Source of the DNA: Ruminococcus sp.
Lineage (GTDB): Bacteria > Bacillota > Clostridia > Oscillospirales > Acutalibacteraceae
DNA: 64,000 nt
Reading direction: 5' to 3'
Assembly (NCBI GenBank): GCA_017411835.1
Contig: JAFQPG010000013.1
Location: 177,915 to 241,914 of the forward strand
This document shows positions 43,651 to 52,874 of this stretch, one piece after another. Positions within the stretch are counted from its first letter, which is position 1. Each line of letters begins with the position of its first letter. A model generated the notes under the pieces. The model was not told the origin of the DNA. It did no database searches and saw only the letters and a program-made list of their open reading frames with translations. The translations under genes were made by a program, and so were the position numbers.

Positions 43651-45705
43651 TTATTCAGCCTCAGTAGCCTCTACTTCAGCAACTGCTTCAACAGCTTCTT
43701 CTGCTACAGGCTCTTCTACAGCTTCAACAACAGCTTCCTCAACCTCAGCAGCTTCTTCAACTGCAGGAGCTTCCTGTGGAAGAAGTTCTCTGATAGAAAG
43801 GCTTACGCGCTTCTTCTCAAAATCGATAGCTGTGATTTTAGCTTCTACAACCTGACCAACGCTGAGCTCATCCTGTGGCTTCTCAATTCTCTTGTTAGAA
43901 ATCTGAGAAATGTGGATAAGACCATCGATACCAGGAATGATGCTAGCGAAAGCACCGAATGTTGTCATACCAACGATAGTTGCGTTAACAACTGTGCCGA
44001 TTGGATATTCGTTCTCGAGCTTAACCCATGGGTTGTCCTCAGTCTTCTTATAGCCAAGAGAAATCTTCTTTGTTTCGTCGTTGATGTCCTTGATATAAAC
44101 CTCAACAGTATCGCCAACATTTACAACCTCGCTTGGGTGCTTAATTCTAAGCCATGAAAGCTCAGAAATGTGAATCATACCTGAAACACCACCGAGGTCA
44201 ACGAATGCACCGTAGTTTGTAAGAGTCTTAACAGTACCTGTGTAAGTCTTGCCAACCTCTGCATTCTCCCAGAAAGCAGCTCTAAGCTCAGCAAACTCGT
44301 CTTTAAGAACTGATTTGATAGAGCCGATAACCTTTCTTCTTCTGCCACGCTGTGAAACTTCGATAAGTCTGAACTGTACTTCCTGACCCTTTAAAGCTTC
44401 TAAATCATCATCACGATTGAGTGATGCCTGTGAAGCAGGGATAAATACTCTTGTATCATTAGCAACAACGATGATGCCGCCGTTGATAACTTCAGTAACA
44501 ACGCCTGTGAGAATTTCTTTAGCTTCGTATGCTTTTTCTAAGAGCTCCCAGCCCTTTTTAGCGTCTACTCTACGCTTAGAAAGCATAATTGTGCCTTCCT
44601 GATCGTTAGTCTTCATAATGAGAAGCTCAAGCTCATCACCGATGCTTACTACCTCTTCAGGACTGCTGATTGGTGTAGCAGAAAGCTCATCAAGTGGAAT
44701 AAAACCTGCCTGTTTTCTGCCGACATCAACAAAAACCTCGTTTGGTGCAATGCCAACTACAACGCCCATAACCCTTTCATTTGTATTTAAACTTTTGAGA
44801 GATTCTTCTAACATCGCCTCAAAATTTTCAGTTTCAATTGTTTCGCTGGATTTAATTACTTCGCTCATTGTATCCAGTACCTCCTTTATAATCCTTGCAG
44901 GTGTAGAAGCACCCGCAGTTACGCCGATGGCTTTAGCGTTACGAATAACATTTAAATCAAGGTCCTTAGACGTTTCGACCAGAAAGGTGTTTGCACAATT
45001 TCTCTTACATATTGCAAAAAGCTTGCAGGTGTTCGAGCTGTGCTTATCACCAATAATAATCATACAGTCTGAAGTCCTAGACAAAGCATCCGCTTCTGCT
45101 TGCCTTTCTGACGTAGCATTACATATTGTATCAAAAATTTCTGCGTTTGTATATACTTTTTTGATATTTTTTAAACAATTTTTCCAAAGAGTTATATCAA
45201 AAGTAGTTTGTGCGACAACACAGATTTCTTTAATATTCTTTTCTAGCATTATATTAAGCGAACATTCAAGTTCCTGCTCATCTTTAAAGGTGTAGCAGTT
45301 AAATGTACAATGCCCTACAATGCCCATAACCTCGGGGTGGTTTTTGTCGCCTGCTATTAGTACTGTCTTGTTATTCTCCCCCGCTTTTGCAACAATGCGG
45401 TGAATTTTAGAAACAAAAGGACAGGTAGCATCGACAACATCACAGTCATATTTTGACAAATCGTCATAAACAGACTGCGGTACACCATGAGAACGGATAA
45501 CAACAGTGTCAAAATCAGGCGCACTGCTCAAATCATCAATAGAATAAACGCCTTTATTCTCAAGCTCTGACACCATCTCTTTGTTGTGAATAATCGGTCC
45601 TAAGGTGCAAACCTTTGTATTTTTATCAGCAAGTGAGTTTACAATTTCCACCGCACGATTTACTCCAAAGCAAAAGCCTGCAGTTTTTGCTACAGTAATA
45701 CTCAT
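43651..45705 (-). CDS. ispH: Fused HMBPP reductase (IspH) and ribosomal protein S1
   Basis: Bifunctional 684-residue protein. Residues 1-285 are IspH, the last MEP-pathway enzyme, with 4Fe-4S ligands Cys12 (AGFCFGVNRAV), Cys95 (DATCPFV) and Cys195 (TICNATSERQ). Residues 305-645 hold four S1 RNA-binding domains (about 310-378, 396-462, 485-552, 568-640); the last two, with TNYGAFVDLGGVSGMIHISE and TTFGAFASIIPGIDGLIHIS, are closest to consensus. The tail is Glu/Ala/Val-rich. This fusion is known from clostridia. It starts in an ATGA overlap with plsC. The fusion joint at about 286-305 shows no frameshift or stop. Confidence 0.95.
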   Translation of the reverse strand: MSITVAKTAGFCFGVNRAVEIVNSLADKNTKVCTLGPIIHNKEMVSELENKGVYSIDDLSSAPDFDTVVIRSHGVPQSVYDDLSKYDCDVVDATCPFVSKIHRIVAKAGENNKTVLIAGDKNHPEVMGIVGHCTFNCYTFKDEQELECSLNIMLEKNIKEICVVAQTTFDITLWKNCLKNIKKVYTNAEIFDTICNATSERQAEADALSRTSDCMIIIGDKHSSNTCKLFAICKRNCANTFLVETSKDLDLNVIRNAKAIGVTAGASTPARIIKEVLDTMSEVIKSSETIETENFEAMLEESLKSLNTNERVMGVVVGIAPNEVFVDVGRKQAGFIPLDELSATPISSPEEVVSIGDELELLIMKTNDQEGTIMLSKRRVDAKKGWELLEKAYEAKEILTGVVTEVINGGIIVVANDTRVFIPASQASLNRDDDLEALKGQEVQFRLIEVSQRGRRRKVIGSIKSVLKDEFAELRAAFWENAEVGKTYTGTVKTLTNYGAFVDLGGVSGMIHISELSWLRIKHPSEVVNVGDTVEVYIKDINDETKKISLGYKKTEDNPWVKLENEYPIGTVVNATIVGMTTFGAFASIIPGIDGLIHISQISNKRIEKPQDELSVGQVVEAKITAIDFEKKRVSLSIRELLPQEAPAVEEAAEVEEAVVEAVEEPVAEEAVEAVAEVEATEAE

Positions 45706-46301
45706 AAGATATCCTGCTCTCTAAATTTTTTGATTTCTTCCATAATGCGACGGGTTGCTTCTCGATATTCACGAGCTCCGCCGTTTTCAAAGCCAAGCTC
45801 TTCTAATGAAACAGCTTCTCCGAAATGGCAAACACGCTTTGAGCCAATTTTTGTAATGCAGACAGGAACAACAGGAGTTTTTGTATCATAAGAGATTAAA
45901 GCCGCACCGTTTTTTGGCTTTAAAAACTCACCCGTTTTTGAGCGTGTTCCCTCAATAAAAATACCCATTACGTCTCCGTCTTCAACAACCTTTTCAAAAT
46001 GCTTTACAGATGAAACATCTGACTTTCCTCTTGAAACAGGAAAGCAACCGATTGACAGGAAAAACCAGTTTAAAAACTTATTTTTAAAGAGCTCAGCCTT
46101 TGCCATAAAATGGATATAGCGATGCTTTTGACCGATTGCAATAATAATAGGGTCTATACCGGAAATATGGTTCGATGCGATAATATACGCACCTTCTCTA
46201 GGCAGATTGTGAGGGTTAACAAACTTCAAACCAAAAATCAATTTAAAAATTGGCGTAACAATACCTCGTAAAAAAGAATACAAGCGTGGTTTAAAATTCA
46301 T
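45702..46301 (-). CDS. plsC: 1-acyl-sn-glycerol-3-phosphate acyltransferase
   Basis: Makes phosphatidic acid from lysophosphatidic acid at the membrane; cdsA (14183-15034) uses the product. 199 residues with the catalytic NHISGIDPI (H-x4-D) near 45 and the EGTRSKTGE block near 118. It begins one base after cmk and ends in an ATGA overlap with ispH, so cmk-plsC-ispH/rpsA is a tight operon. Confidence 0.93.
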   Translation of the reverse strand: MNFKPRLYSFLRGIVTPIFKLIFGLKFVNPHNLPREGAYIIASNHISGIDPIIIAIGQKHRYIHFMAKAELFKNKFLNWFFLSIGCFPVSRGKSDVSSVKHFEKVVEDGDVMGIFIEGTRSKTGEFLKPKNGAALISYDTKTPVVPVCITKIGSKRVCHFGEAVSLEELGFENGGAREYREATRRIMEEIKKFREQDIL

Positions 46302-46970
46302 TTACATACGCTCCTTCATTATAGAAATGAGTTTTTCTACAGACTGCTCTAAATTCAAATCTGATGTATCAACAATAACGCTGTCATCTGCAGGCTTTAA
46401 AGGAGCGGTTGCGCGATGCGAGTCGTTGTAGTCGCGTGTTTCAACATCCTTTAATACATCATCAAAATTAACGTCCATACCTTTTTCAATCAGCTCATCA
46501 TATCTGCGTTTAGCTCGAACCTGTGACGATGCTGTAAGGAAGATTTTGATTTTTGCATCCGGTAAAACAACAGTGCCGATATCTCTGCCGTCCATAATCA
46601 CGTTATTAGTTTTTGCCATATTTCGCTGTAAATCAAGCAAAAATGCTCTTACTTGTGGAATAGCGGAAACATCAGATGCATACATAGAAATCTCAGGTGT
46701 ACGGATAAGCGCGCTTACATCTTCACCATTTAATAAAACGACCTGCTCGTGGTTTTCGTTAAAAGCAAGCTCGACTTTTATAGTTTCAAGCATTTTTAGT
46801 ATTGCAGGCACGTCTTTAGAGCCAATAGAATTTCTATATGCACACAAGCCAATAGCACGATATAAAGCGCCTGTATCTACATAAATAAAAGAGAGCTCTT
46901 TTGCAGCGAGTTTTGCGATAGTTGATTTGCCTGCGCCGGCAGGTCCGTCGATAGCAATAGCAATGTTCAT
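46302..46970 (-). CDS. cmk: Cytidylate kinase
   Basis: Phosphorylates CMP and dCMP. 222 residues with P-loop IDGPAGAGKSTIAK at the N terminus, YVDTGALYRAIG near 30, MDGRDIGTVVLPDAKIKIFLTAS near 122 and RDYNDSHRATAPLKPA near 175, all typical. Stop abuts plsC. Confidence 0.97.
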   Translation of the reverse strand: MNIAIAIDGPAGAGKSTIAKLAAKELSFIYVDTGALYRAIGLCAYRNSIGSKDVPAILKMLETIKVELAFNENHEQVVLLNGEDVSALIRTPEISMYASDVSAIPQVRAFLLDLQRNMAKTNNVIMDGRDIGTVVLPDAKIKIFLTASSQVRAKRRYDELIEKGMDVNFDDVLKDVETRDYNDSHRATAPLKPADDSVIVDTSDLNLEQSVEKLISIMKERM

Positions 46971-47002
46971 AATTATACTTCCTTTATAATAATGTATTTA
47001 TT

Positions 47003-48241
47003 TCAGTTTAAAGCTGAATTAACACCGGCAAGATAGCCGGTAGAAAAAGCAATTTGCAAATTAAAGCCGCCTGTATATGCGTCAACATCAATGACTTCGC
47101 CGGCAAAATACAGTTTTTTTGCAATTTTACTTTGCATAGTTTTAGGGTCGATTTCAGAGCATTTGACACCACCACAGGTGATAATCGCTTCATCAATCGG
47201 CCTGAAATCTGATATGCTAACCTTGAAATCTTTTAATGTTGAAACAAGTAAAGCTCGCTGTTTTGCTGTTATAGAGTTACATTTTGTATGCGGGTCAATT
47301 TCGCATACATCAAGTAAAACAGGTATCAGACTTTTAGGTAAAAGCTCAAATAAAGAATTGCAGATATCTTTATTGATAAATTTTGCAAAATCTTTTAGAA
47401 GCCGAGCATCAAGCGTCTGATAATCGAGCGCGGGCTTTAAATCAATATGAACAGCATATCTGTCTTTACTCATTTCCCTCATATGCGAGCTTGCAGACAA
47501 AATAGTCGGTCCTGATAAGCCAAAATGTGTAAACAACATTTCGCCAAAGTCGTTGTATATTTCTTTTTTAGAAATATTGTCAACAACAGAAACAGAAACA
47601 TTTTTAAGAGATAAGCCTGCAAGTTCTGCGCAAAAAGCATCGTTACTTGTAAGAGGGACTAAAGACGGGGTCGGCGCAACAACCGTATGGCCAACACTTT
47701 TAGCGAAAGCGTAACCATCGCCGGTTGAGCCGGTTTTCGGGTAGCTTTTTCCGCCTGTTGCAACAACGACTGCATCAGCGTAAACAGAGTCGCTTGCAGT
47801 TTTAACACCGACTACTTCGCCATTTTTTAAAATAAGACCTTTTACAGTGTCGGTGATAATCTTAACACCATTATCGATAACAAAATTATACAATGCGTCG
47901 CAAACATCAAGTGCTTTGTCAGAAACAGGAAAAACTCGATTTCCACGTTCAACCTTAGTTGCAACGCCTAAGTCTTCAAAAAAAGCAACCGTATCATAAG
48001 TTGAAAACGCGTTGATAGCGCTATACATAAAACGAGGGTTTGTCAAAACATTAGAAATAAACTCGTCGTTGTCACAAAAATTTGTGATGTTACATCTGCC
48101 CTTACCTGTTATCATCAGCTTGCGTCCGGTCTTTTCGTTCTTTTCAAAAAGCAGTACATCAGCACCGTTTTGAGCAGCAATACCCGCACACATCAATCCG
48201 GCAGCACCACCACCGACAACAATAACCTTTTTATTTTTCAT
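47003..48241 (-). CDS. HI0933/BaiN-family FAD-dependent oxidoreductase
   Basis: 412-residue flavoprotein. N-terminal FAD-binding motif VVGGGAAGLMCAGIAAQ, then the family block EKNEKTGRKLMITGKGRCNITN, GVKTASDSVYADAVVVATGGKSYPKTGSTGDGY-type middle, and C-terminal LYFAGEVIDVDAYTGGFNLQIAFSTG. Substrate unknown; relatives include bile-acid enzyme BaiN and uncharacterised proteins. It overlaps the rpiR end by 11 bases, and is followed after 32 bases by cmk. Confidence 0.88.
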   Translation of the reverse strand: MKNKKVIVVGGGAAGLMCAGIAAQNGADVLLFEKNEKTGRKLMITGKGRCNITNFCDNDEFISNVLTNPRFMYSAINAFSTYDTVAFFEDLGVATKVERGNRVFPVSDKALDVCDALYNFVIDNGVKIITDTVKGLILKNGEVVGVKTASDSVYADAVVVATGGKSYPKTGSTGDGYAFAKSVGHTVVAPTPSLVPLTSNDAFCAELAGLSLKNVSVSVVDNISKKEIYNDFGEMLFTHFGLSGPTILSASSHMREMSKDRYAVHIDLKPALDYQTLDARLLKDFAKFINKDICNSLFELLPKSLIPVLLDVCEIDPHTKCNSITAKQRALLVSTLKDFKVSISDFRPIDEAIITCGGVKCSEIDPKTMQSKIAKKLYFAGEVIDVDAYTGGFNLQIAFSTGYLAGVNSALN

Positions 48242-49115
48242 CTTTTACTTCCTCTAAAGCGTGTGATGAATAGATGCTTTGTTCAAGCCAAACCTGCTCA
48301 AGCTTTGAGAAGGTCTCTTTTACATCATCTTTACGTTTAATAACCATTGCTACAATCAGGGCATTAATCAAGCTTAAAGGAGCAACAAGTGAATCAACAA
48401 TAGATGCAATATCGCTTCGTGCTATCAAAATAGAATCAGCACAAGTTACAAGCGGAGAAACCATGCTGTCGGTAATAGCAACAACATGAGCACCTCGCTC
48501 GTGAGCAAAATTCATCGCATCAACTGCCATAGTGCTATAACGCGGGAAGCTGATACCAATCATAACATCCTTATCAGTTACTCTGAAAAGCTTTTCGTAA
48601 TTTGTCGTTTTACTTGTAGTATTGAGCATAACTACATTTCCAAACATCAAATCAAGATAGTAGCCAAAAAAGCTAGCAATATATGATGCAGACTTAACAC
48701 CGAAAATATAAATATGCTCAGCGTTTATTATAGCATCTACTGCTTGATTAAAATCTTTTCGTGATATTTCTTCAACAGTTCGTTTGATTTTTTCAATGTC
48801 CTGATTTAAAACGCTGTCGATAACGTCTTTGTCACCAATTCTGCCGGTAGTGACCTCAATACGCTGAATAGAAGTCAGCTTATCGCGAATCATTTCCTGC
48901 ATCGCTTTTTGCAGATTAGGGTAACCGCTATAACCGATTTCGGTAGCAAATCGCACAACGGTGCTTTCAGAAACACCGACTATTTCGCCGAGCTTTGCAG
49001 CCGTCATAAATGCCGCCTCGTCGTAGTGCTCTTCGATAAAATTAGCGATTCGACGCTGTCCCTTTGAAAACTTTTCTCTGCACATATCAATTCTAACTAA
49101 AAGATTAGATACCAT
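48231..49115 (-). CDS. MurR/RpiR-family transcriptional regulator
   Basis: 294-residue regulator. An N-terminal HTH_6 (about 1-77, GEIVGVSESTVVRFATEIGYSGYPNLQKAM) and a C-terminal SIS sugar-phosphate-binding domain (about 125-260, IYIFGVKSASYIASFFGYYL ... VVAITDSMVSPLV). It probably senses a phosphosugar. ATG 49115 follows GAGGTAA by about 7 bases. First gene of the long run to ligA, whose other members are not sugar genes, so its target may lie elsewhere or be its own promoter. Confidence 0.9.
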   Translation of the reverse strand: MVSNLLVRIDMCREKFSKGQRRIANFIEEHYDEAAFMTAAKLGEIVGVSESTVVRFATEIGYSGYPNLQKAMQEMIRDKLTSIQRIEVTTGRIGDKDVIDSVLNQDIEKIKRTVEEISRKDFNQAVDAIINAEHIYIFGVKSASYIASFFGYYLDLMFGNVVMLNTTSKTTNYEKLFRVTDKDVMIGISFPRYSTMAVDAMNFAHERGAHVVAITDSMVSPLVTCADSILIARSDIASIVDSLVAPLSLINALIVAMVIKRKDDVKETFSKLEQVWLEQSIYSSHALEEVKDEK

Positions 49116-49144
49116 ATAAATTACCTCGTAAAACAAATCACTTC

Positions 49145-49185
49145 ATTTTACCACATTCACTTGCATTTTTCAATTAATTTGCAAG
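49145..49185 (-). promoter_or_regulatory. Promoter of the rpiR-ligA run with an inverted repeat over the -35
   Basis: Minus strand TTGAAA (49168-49173), 17-base spacer, TAAAAT (49145-49150). CTTGCA (49160-49165) and TGCAAG (49180-49185) form an inverted repeat flanking the -35, a plausible operator. Further upstream a second TATAAT (near 49187-49192) may be a tandem promoter. Confidence 0.65.
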
Positions 49186-49235
49186 AATTATAACGTATTT
49201 ATATTAACTTTTGAATTTTTTTACATTTTATATTG

Positions 49236-49264
49236 CAAAAAAAGGTCTGCAAAAGCAGACCTTT
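49236..49264 (-). terminator. Terminator of the CCA-adding enzyme gene
   Basis: AAAGGTCTGC stem, TTTT loop, GCAGACCTTT then a run of T's on the minus strand; the stop codon of cca lies at its base. Confidence 0.9.
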
Positions 49265-50600
49265 AGTTAGAGATTAGATTTTTTGCGTACAACAGCAAGC
49301 TTTCTTTTTCATTTTTTACTTCACCGTCAATAACTTTATTTAAAAGTTCTTTTAAAATCGCTCCGATAAGCTCGCCGCTTGAAACCCCAAGGTGAATAAT
49401 ATCCTTGCCGTTTACCTGTAAAGTATCTAGAGAATAGCACTCACCGCTTTGAAGTATGCGTTCAAATTCAGCACAGACAGCATCTAAGGTAGAAAGCTTT
49501 TGCGCACGCATATAAGCTGACTGTGCGAGTATATCAGCGCGCTGTATAGATAAAAGCAGTCGTGTATTATCGGCGCCTAAATCACGCATACAGCGTTTAA
49601 TATCCGCACTTACACACTCAAGCCTATTATCGTGATTTTCAATAAGCATACTGACAGTAGAGATAAACGAGTTTTTAAACTTAAGTCGTTTTAATATCGC
49701 ACTCGCCATAGCAGCACCAAGCTTTTGGTGATTTGGAAAATGCGAAACGCCCTTTTTATCAGTAAAAGCAGTCATAGGCTTTCCGATGTCGTGTAGCAGC
49801 ATAGCTACACGCAGAACCTCTAACGGCTCGACGTTTTTAACAGATGATACGGTATGACGCCATAAATCTTTATTATGATGCGGTGTGTTCTGATTAAAAT
49901 TAAACATTCCTGAAACTTCGGGAATAATAACAGCAATAACGTCTTTATAGCGACGTAAAATAAAATCAACGCTTTTGCCGCATAAAAGCTTAGTAAGCTC
50001 TTTTGTGATGCGCTCGCTCGATACAAGCGACAGCTTGTCTTTATTTTTTAAAATTGATTCAGAGGTGTTTGATTCGATAGAGTACGAAAAAACTGATGCA
50101 AAGCGTAAAGCACGTAGAATCCTTAAAGCATCTTCGTTAAAGCGTGTATCCGCATCACCGATACAGCGAATAACACCAAGATTCAAATCGTTTAAACCGC
50201 CGTATTCATCAACAAGCCCTACCCTATCATTATACGCCATCGCGTTTATCGTAAAATCTCTGCGCGATAAATCATCGCTTAAGTTTTTTGAAAAGGTAAC
50301 GGTATCAGGGTGACGCGAGTCAGTATAGTCGCCATCAGTACGGTAGGTAGTAATTTCGAAATTTTGTCCATTAATTACCACACAAATTGTACCAAATTCT
50401 TTTCCAATGTCGATGGTGGTGTAATCGCAAAAGCATTCTATAATCTCGTTTGGTGTTGCGCTTGTAGTAAAATCCCAGTCGTTGACTTCTCGTAAAGATA
50501 AGCTATCACGCACACAGCCACCGACTGCAAAGCACTCAAAGCCGGCATTTTCAAGAGTATTAATAACAAACGACACAGACTTTGGAAGACTAAGCTTCAT
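49263..50600 (-). CDS. cca: CCA tRNA nucleotidyltransferase (class II) with HD domain
   Basis: Adds or repairs the 3' CCA of tRNA. 445 residues. Head domain motif AVGGCVRDSLSLREVNDWDF (GG and DxD metal site) near 26, then RRDFTINAMAYNDRVGLVDEYGGLNDL near 110 and RFNEDALRILRALRFA near 153. A C-terminal HD domain is visible as AMLLHDIGKPMT and HFPNHQKLGA near 265-290. Firmicute enzymes of this form may do CCA addition alone or share work with an A-adding enzyme; the sequence does not decide. RBS GGTGGTGA precedes ATG 50600. Confidence 0.92.
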   Translation of the reverse strand: MKLSLPKSVSFVINTLENAGFECFAVGGCVRDSLSLREVNDWDFTTSATPNEIIECFCDYTTIDIGKEFGTICVVINGQNFEITTYRTDGDYTDSRHPDTVTFSKNLSDDLSRRDFTINAMAYNDRVGLVDEYGGLNDLNLGVIRCIGDADTRFNEDALRILRALRFASVFSYSIESNTSESILKNKDKLSLVSSERITKELTKLLCGKSVDFILRRYKDVIAVIIPEVSGMFNFNQNTPHHNKDLWRHTVSSVKNVEPLEVLRVAMLLHDIGKPMTAFTDKKGVSHFPNHQKLGAAMASAILKRLKFKNSFISTVSMLIENHDNRLECVSADIKRCMRDLGADNTRLLLSIQRADILAQSAYMRAQKLSTLDAVCAEFERILQSGECYSLDTLQVNGKDIIHLGVSSGELIGAILKELLNKVIDGEVKNEKESLLLYAKNLISN

Positions 50601-50632
50601 TTTTTCACCACCAATTTTTTCAATATAAATAC

Positions 50633-50660
50633 ATTATAGCATAATGTTGCCATTTTTCAA
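50633..50660 (-). promoter_or_regulatory. sigma-A promoter of cca
   Basis: Minus strand TTGAAA (50655-50660), 16-base spacer, TATAAT (50633-50638). I found no convincing forespore promoter for the divergent spoIVB in the rest of this 180-base gap. Confidence 0.75.
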
Positions 50661-50780
50661 TGATAATCAAGCTTTTTAAATCAATACATAGTAATTAAAT
50701 TTTCTTAGAATTTTGTTTCCAAACTAAACAGAGACTTTTGTGCTAACAATAGTAGTGGCAACACAAAAGAAGGTGATAAA

Positions 50781-51773
50781 TTGCTTGTATTAAAAAAATC
50801 AAAATTAGTTGCCATTATGTTAATTGTTTTAATGACCTTTTCTGTTATATCCGCAAATGCACAAAGCACAACAAAAAAAGTTATCTTAGGCGGTACACCA
50901 TTCGGACTTAAAATTTTTACAAACGGTGTAATCGTAATTAAGGTTAACGACACAGACTCTCCAGCTAAAAAAGCCGGAATTAAAGTAAACGATTTAATTA
51001 TTAAAGCAAATGATACAATAATTAAATCGAACGAAGAGCTTAAAACAATAATTGAAAACTCTAACGGAAATCAGATAAATCTAACTATCAAAAGAAATGA
51101 AGATGTATTTGTCAAAAATATTGTTCCACAATATGACCAAAATAACAATTATTCAATTGGTATGTGGATACGAGATTCGACTGCAGGCATAGGTACGATA
51201 ACCTATTTTGACGAGGACTCAAAAAGATTTGCAGCGCTCGGTCACGGTATATGCGACAAAGACACAAATATGCTGATGCCGCTTCGTGACGGCGAAATCA
51301 TGAGTGCGACAATCACAAACTGTACTAAAGGTACAAATGGTGTTATAGGCGGTTTAAACGGATACTTTGAGAATGAAACTATTGGTGAGATTACCGCAAA
51401 CAACGGATACGGAATATACGGAAACTACGAATATACAGACAGCACTAGAGTAGTAGAAGTTGCAAATGAAGATGAAATATCAACGGGTAAAGCAACAATA
51501 TACTCAACTGTAAAAGGCTGTAGTCCAAAAGAATATTCGGTAGAAATAGTCAGAATTAACCTAAATGAAAACAGTGGACAGAATATGATAATTAAAGTAA
51601 CCGATGAAGATTTGCTTAGTAAAACGGGCGGAATCATTCAAGGAATGAGCGGTTCACCCATTATTCAAAACGGAAAGCTTGTGGGTGCTGTAACCCATGT
51701 ATTTGTAAACTCGCCGGAAAAGGGATATGGGATATTTATAGATAATATGTTAAAACAAACCGCGAATTTATAA
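50781..51773 (+). CDS. spoIVB: SpoIVB serine peptidase (S55)
   Basis: Forespore signal protease that triggers sigma-K activation in the mother cell. 330 residues from a TTG at 50781, with AAGGTGAT 4 bases upstream. N-terminal signal/anchor (LVAIMLIVLMTFSVISANA), a PDZ domain (about 40-115, DSPAKKAGIKVNDLIIKAND), then the trypsin-like domain with catalytic His155 (AALGHGICD) and Ser290 (IQGMSGSPI). It lies directly upstream of spo0A, the order also seen in Bacillus. Somewhat shorter than the Bacillus protein (about 425 residues). Confidence 0.93.
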   Translation: MLVLKKSKLVAIMLIVLMTFSVISANAQSTTKKVILGGTPFGLKIFTNGVIVIKVNDTDSPAKKAGIKVNDLIIKANDTIIKSNEELKTIIENSNGNQINLTIKRNEDVFVKNIVPQYDQNNNYSIGMWIRDSTAGIGTITYFDEDSKRFAALGHGICDKDTNMLMPLRDGEIMSATITNCTKGTNGVIGGLNGYFENETIGEITANNGYGIYGNYEYTDSTRVVEVANEDEISTGKATIYSTVKGCSPKEYSVEIVRINLNENSGQNMIIKVTDEDLLSKTGGIIQGMSGSPIIQNGKLVGAVTHVFVNSPEKGYGIFIDNMLKQTANL

Positions 51774-51779
51774 TTTAAT

Positions 51780-51815
51780 AATGTTATTTGCAATTTTTTC
51801 AATATAACATTTTTA
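51780..51815 (+). terminator. Weak terminator after spoIVB
   Basis: AATGTTAT (51780-51787) and ATAACATT (51804-51811) can pair around a 16-base AT-rich loop, followed by TTTATTATT. The stem is all AT but for one pair, so efficiency is doubtful. Confidence 0.4.
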
Positions 51816-51907
51816 TTATTATTGCGATAGCAACTAGCATTATTTACCAAATATTTATATGACAAACGCCTTATATTAACAATTTTAAAAAATTTTTATC
51901 TTTCCTA

Positions 51908-51936
51908 TTGCTATTTTTACCAATTTATGGTAATAT
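51908..51936 (+). promoter_or_regulatory. Promoter of spo0A with an internal inverted repeat
   Basis: TTGCTA (51908-51913), 17-base spacer, TAATAT (51931-51936). TTACCA (51917-51922) and TGGTAA (51928-51933) form a perfect inverted repeat with a 5-base centre inside the spacer and over the -10, an operator-like position. Confidence 0.65.
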
Positions 51937-51968
51937 AACTCTGCAATCAAAAATTGGGAGAGGTAAAA

Positions 51969-52748
51969 ATGACAGAAAAAATTAAACTTCTGATGACACA
52001 CGACAACAATGAACCCACTACAGAAACACAAAATGCATTCATCAACCACAATATTGTTACGTCCTTTTGCACTAAAGACGGCGAAGAGCTGATTGCAAAA
52101 ATCTGCAACTTACAGCCTGATATTGTTATGATGGATCTGTTCATGACAAGAATAGATGCAATCGGTGTTATGCGTAGCATTAAACAAAAGGAACTTGAAA
52201 AAACTCCGATGTTTATTGTTTACTCAACTTTCGACTCACCTGTTTTAGAGAGGGAAGTTATGAGTAGTGGAGCAACCTACTTTGTGCTCAAGCCATACAA
52301 CATTGATGATTTGGCACAAAACATCACTCGACTTCACAGTCGCAATAGTTTTACAAGCAAAGGCTCTATTAAGTCGGTAGCTTTCGACAGTTTTTCTATT
52401 GAAGTAAAAGTTACTGAAATACTGCATCAGATTGGCGTACCTGCACACATTAAAGGCTATCACTATTTAAGAGATTCGATTATTATGAGCATTGAACAAC
52501 CGGATATAATAAACGCTGTTACAAAGCAGCTTTATCCTTCTGTTGCCAAAAAATACTCTACAACAAGCTCTCGCGTTGAACGCGCTATCAGACACGCTAT
52601 TGAGGTAGCGTGGGATCGCGGAGATGTTGAAGTATTAAACTCTTACTTTGGATACACTATTCAAGGTAGTCGTGGTAAACCGACAAACAGCGAGTTTATC
52701 GCAATGATTTCTGATAAACTGCGTTTACAGCTTAAAACTGCAAGTTAA
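51969..52748 (+). CDS. spo0A: Sporulation master regulator Spo0A
   Basis: Response regulator that starts sporulation. 259 residues from ATG 51969 (GGAGAGGT 5 bases upstream); a TTG at 51954 overlaps that site. Receiver domain 1-120: phosphoacceptor Asp in IVMMDLFM and Lys in YFVLKPY are kept. The acidic pair that is DD in Bacillus (VADDN) is HD here (MTHDN), and the conserved Thr is Ser (VYSTF). The C-terminal DNA-binding domain is strongly conserved: [41 protein letters not shown] and [13 protein letters not shown]. Own promoter and terminator. Confidence 0.96.
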   Translation: MTEKIKLLMTHDNNEPTTETQNAFINHNIVTSFCTKDGEELIAKICNLQPDIVMMDLFMTRIDAIGVMRSIKQKELEKTPMFIVYSTFDSPVLEREVMSSGATYFVLKPYNIDDLAQNITRLHSRNSFTSKGSIKSVAFDSFSIEVKVTEILHQIGVPAHIKGYHYLRDSIIMSIEQPDIINAVTKQLYPSVAKKYSTTSSRVERAIRHAIEVAWDRGDVEVLNSYFGYTIQGSRGKPTNSEFIAMISDKLRLQLKTAS

Positions 52749-52766
52749 AACTTAATATAAAGCTTT

Positions 52767-52793
52767 AAGGGTGCAAGTTGTTTGCACCCTTTT
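52767..52793 (+). terminator. Terminator of spo0A
   Basis: AAGGGTGCAA, GTTGT loop, TTGCACCCTT, with a T run interrupted by CGC. Confidence 0.85.
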
Positions 52794-52806
52794 CGCTTTT
52801 ATAACA

Positions 52807-52834
52807 TTGACTTTATTTTTTAAAGTGATAAAAT
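52807..52834 (+). promoter_or_regulatory. sigma-A promoter of the copper ATPase gene
   Basis: TTGACT (52807-52812), 16-base spacer, TAAAAT (52829-52834) with an extended TG. No CopY box (TACAnnTGTA) or other recognised copper operator is evident nearby. Confidence 0.65.
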
Positions 52835-52874
52835 TGTAGTAAGCGATGGCTAACTATAATTAAGGACTGATTTT

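Noticed and set aside
50661-50780. Sigma-F or sigma-G promoter of spoIVB
   Set aside because: A CATAGTA-like -10 exists but no matching -35 at proper spacing was found.
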